Assembly: GCF_009696465.1 (NCBI RefSeq)
Contig: NZ_VULX01000006.1
Coordinates: forward strand, 52,405-116,404
Length of the DNA: 64,000 nucleotides
Reading direction: 5' to 3'
Source: Inconstantimicrobium porci
GTDB taxonomy: Bacteria; Bacillota; Clostridia; Clostridiales; Clostridiaceae
This document shows positions 63,604 through 64,000 of this stretch, piece by piece. The notes below the pieces were generated by a model. The model saw only the letters and a list, made by a program, of their open reading frames with translations. It was not told the origin of the DNA and did no database searches. Position 1 is the stretch's first letter. Each line of letters begins with the position of its first letter. The position numbers and the translations under genes are program-made.

Positions 63604-63818
63604 ATTAAAACCTCTCTAATTGTAAATTTTTGTTAATTACAATTATATAGTTTTTTACTTCTTTGTGCAAGATAAATTATTATACTTATTGTGTTGACAT
63701 GTTTTAATAACAAATATTATATTGCCCTATTTCAATTTAATTAGCGCAAAAACATAGCTAAATAGCTTCTTTAATATTTAATTAAATATATGTTGTAATC
63801 TAATAACAATCTATGCTT

Positions 63819-63870
63819 TTGTCAATAAGAAAGTGTACCACCTTGCTAATTAAAAAGTGTACCACTTAGA
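63819..63870. repeat. IS21-type element end with two direct repeats
   Basis: AAAGTGTACCAC occurs at 63830-63841 and 63854-63865, 24 bases apart. Multiple short terminal repeats of this kind mark IS21-family ends. The element end probably begins at TGTCAATAAG near 63820. The stretch 63604-63818 shows only AT-rich intergenic sequence. Confidence 0.65.
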
Positions 63871-63916
63871 ATAAAAAAATAATACCTGCTTTCAGTTGCG
63901 GGTGATATTATAATTG

Positions 63917-64000
63917 CTACTGTTGTACAGACTTATTATTAAGGCCTAATAGATGTTCTTTTTGCTGTCGGTATCTATAACTTTCTCCATTAAAAGTTAA
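63917..64000 (-). CDS. IstB-type ATPase of an IS21 element, C-terminal end only
   Basis: The minus-strand frame entering from the window edge reads Phe-Asn-Gly-Glu-Ser-Tyr-Arg-Tyr-Arg-Gln-Gln-Lys and ends at a TAG. This matches the usual IstB C-terminus (Gly-Glu-Ser-Tyr-Arg-Leu-Lys). The remainder lies beyond the window. With the terminal repeats at 63819-63870 it indicates an IS21-family insertion. Confidence 0.65.
   Translation of the reverse strand, partial: LTFNGESYRYRQQKEHLLGLNNKSVQQ

Noticed and set aside
1..64000. tRNA, rRNA or CRISPR arrays
   Set aside because: No cloverleaf with a CCA-type end, no rRNA-like conserved stretch and no regularly spaced repeats were noticed on reading both strands. 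A tool scan would be needed to exclude divergent cases.

Overview
This window is low-GC, AT-rich DNA from a member of the Firmicutes, most likely a Clostridium-type anaerobe. The evidence is A+T-rich codon use, strong AGGAGG-type ribosome sites, a Bce-type antibiotic-sensing module, a SEC-C type methionine aminopeptidase, a large orphan histidine kinase, and S-box, THF and ZTP riboswitches. No tRNA, rRNA or CRISPR array was seen. No complete prophage is present, and the only mobile-element traces are a decayed IS3 transposase and the end of an IS21 element. Species was not assigned.

Layout. 0-3.6 kb: a partial secreted amidase-type protein (minus), uppP, an unknown protein and a MATE gene reduced to its two ends. 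3.7-6.6 kb: cstA, then gene debris with a decayed IS3 transposase. 6.7-11.1 kb: a membrane-anchored unknown, a Xer-type recombinase, a coiled-coil protein and a scar of three gene fragments. 11.2-13.3 kb: cfa, and folT behind a THF riboswitch. 13.3-17.1 kb: a broken gene, two peptidoglycan amidases sharing a C-terminal module, and a KAS III fragment. 17.2-22.2 kb: a DUF5662 protein, a SWIM/SNF2 helicase and a MATE exporter. 22.3-26.9 kb: a complete bceRS-bceAB-like module with a TTACA-N4-TGTAA operator. 26.9-29.3 kb: a nitroreductase-GNAT fusion and a split threonine/serine exporter. 29.3-34.5 kb: an isolated flagellin, an orphan LicT-type antiterminator, a broken gene and an orphan kinase. 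34.7-42.5 kb: map, a DUF1275 protein, a giant two-module 5'-nucleotidase with a sortase signal, cheV and a transaldolase. 42.5-47.4 kb: a HAM1-type pyrophosphatase, then a run of frameshifted genes (oleate hydratase, a small gene, an MFS exporter) around an intact acyltransferase. 47.5-55 kb: an MCP, an AICAR transformylase behind a ZTP riboswitch, and galK-galT-galR with paired operators. 55.3-64 kb: phzF with an apparent ATT start, an hxlR regulator, a frameshifted unknown, phnA, an AIM24-type protein, a truncated metN behind a SAM-I riboswitch, a CrtI-type gene with its middle deleted, dxr, an alpha/beta hydrolase and an IS21 end.

Two themes stand out. One is metabolite control of one-carbon metabolism: THF on folate uptake, ZTP on AICAR formylation and SAM on methionine import. 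The other is gene decay, seen as in-frame internal deletions, 3' truncations and single-base indels in homopolymer runs.

The most unusual structure is a pair of related hairpin elements (8.5 and 29.4 kb). Both lie at convergent gene ends on the minus strand and are followed by T7. Both encode a short peptide beginning MKKR and containing FVICL.
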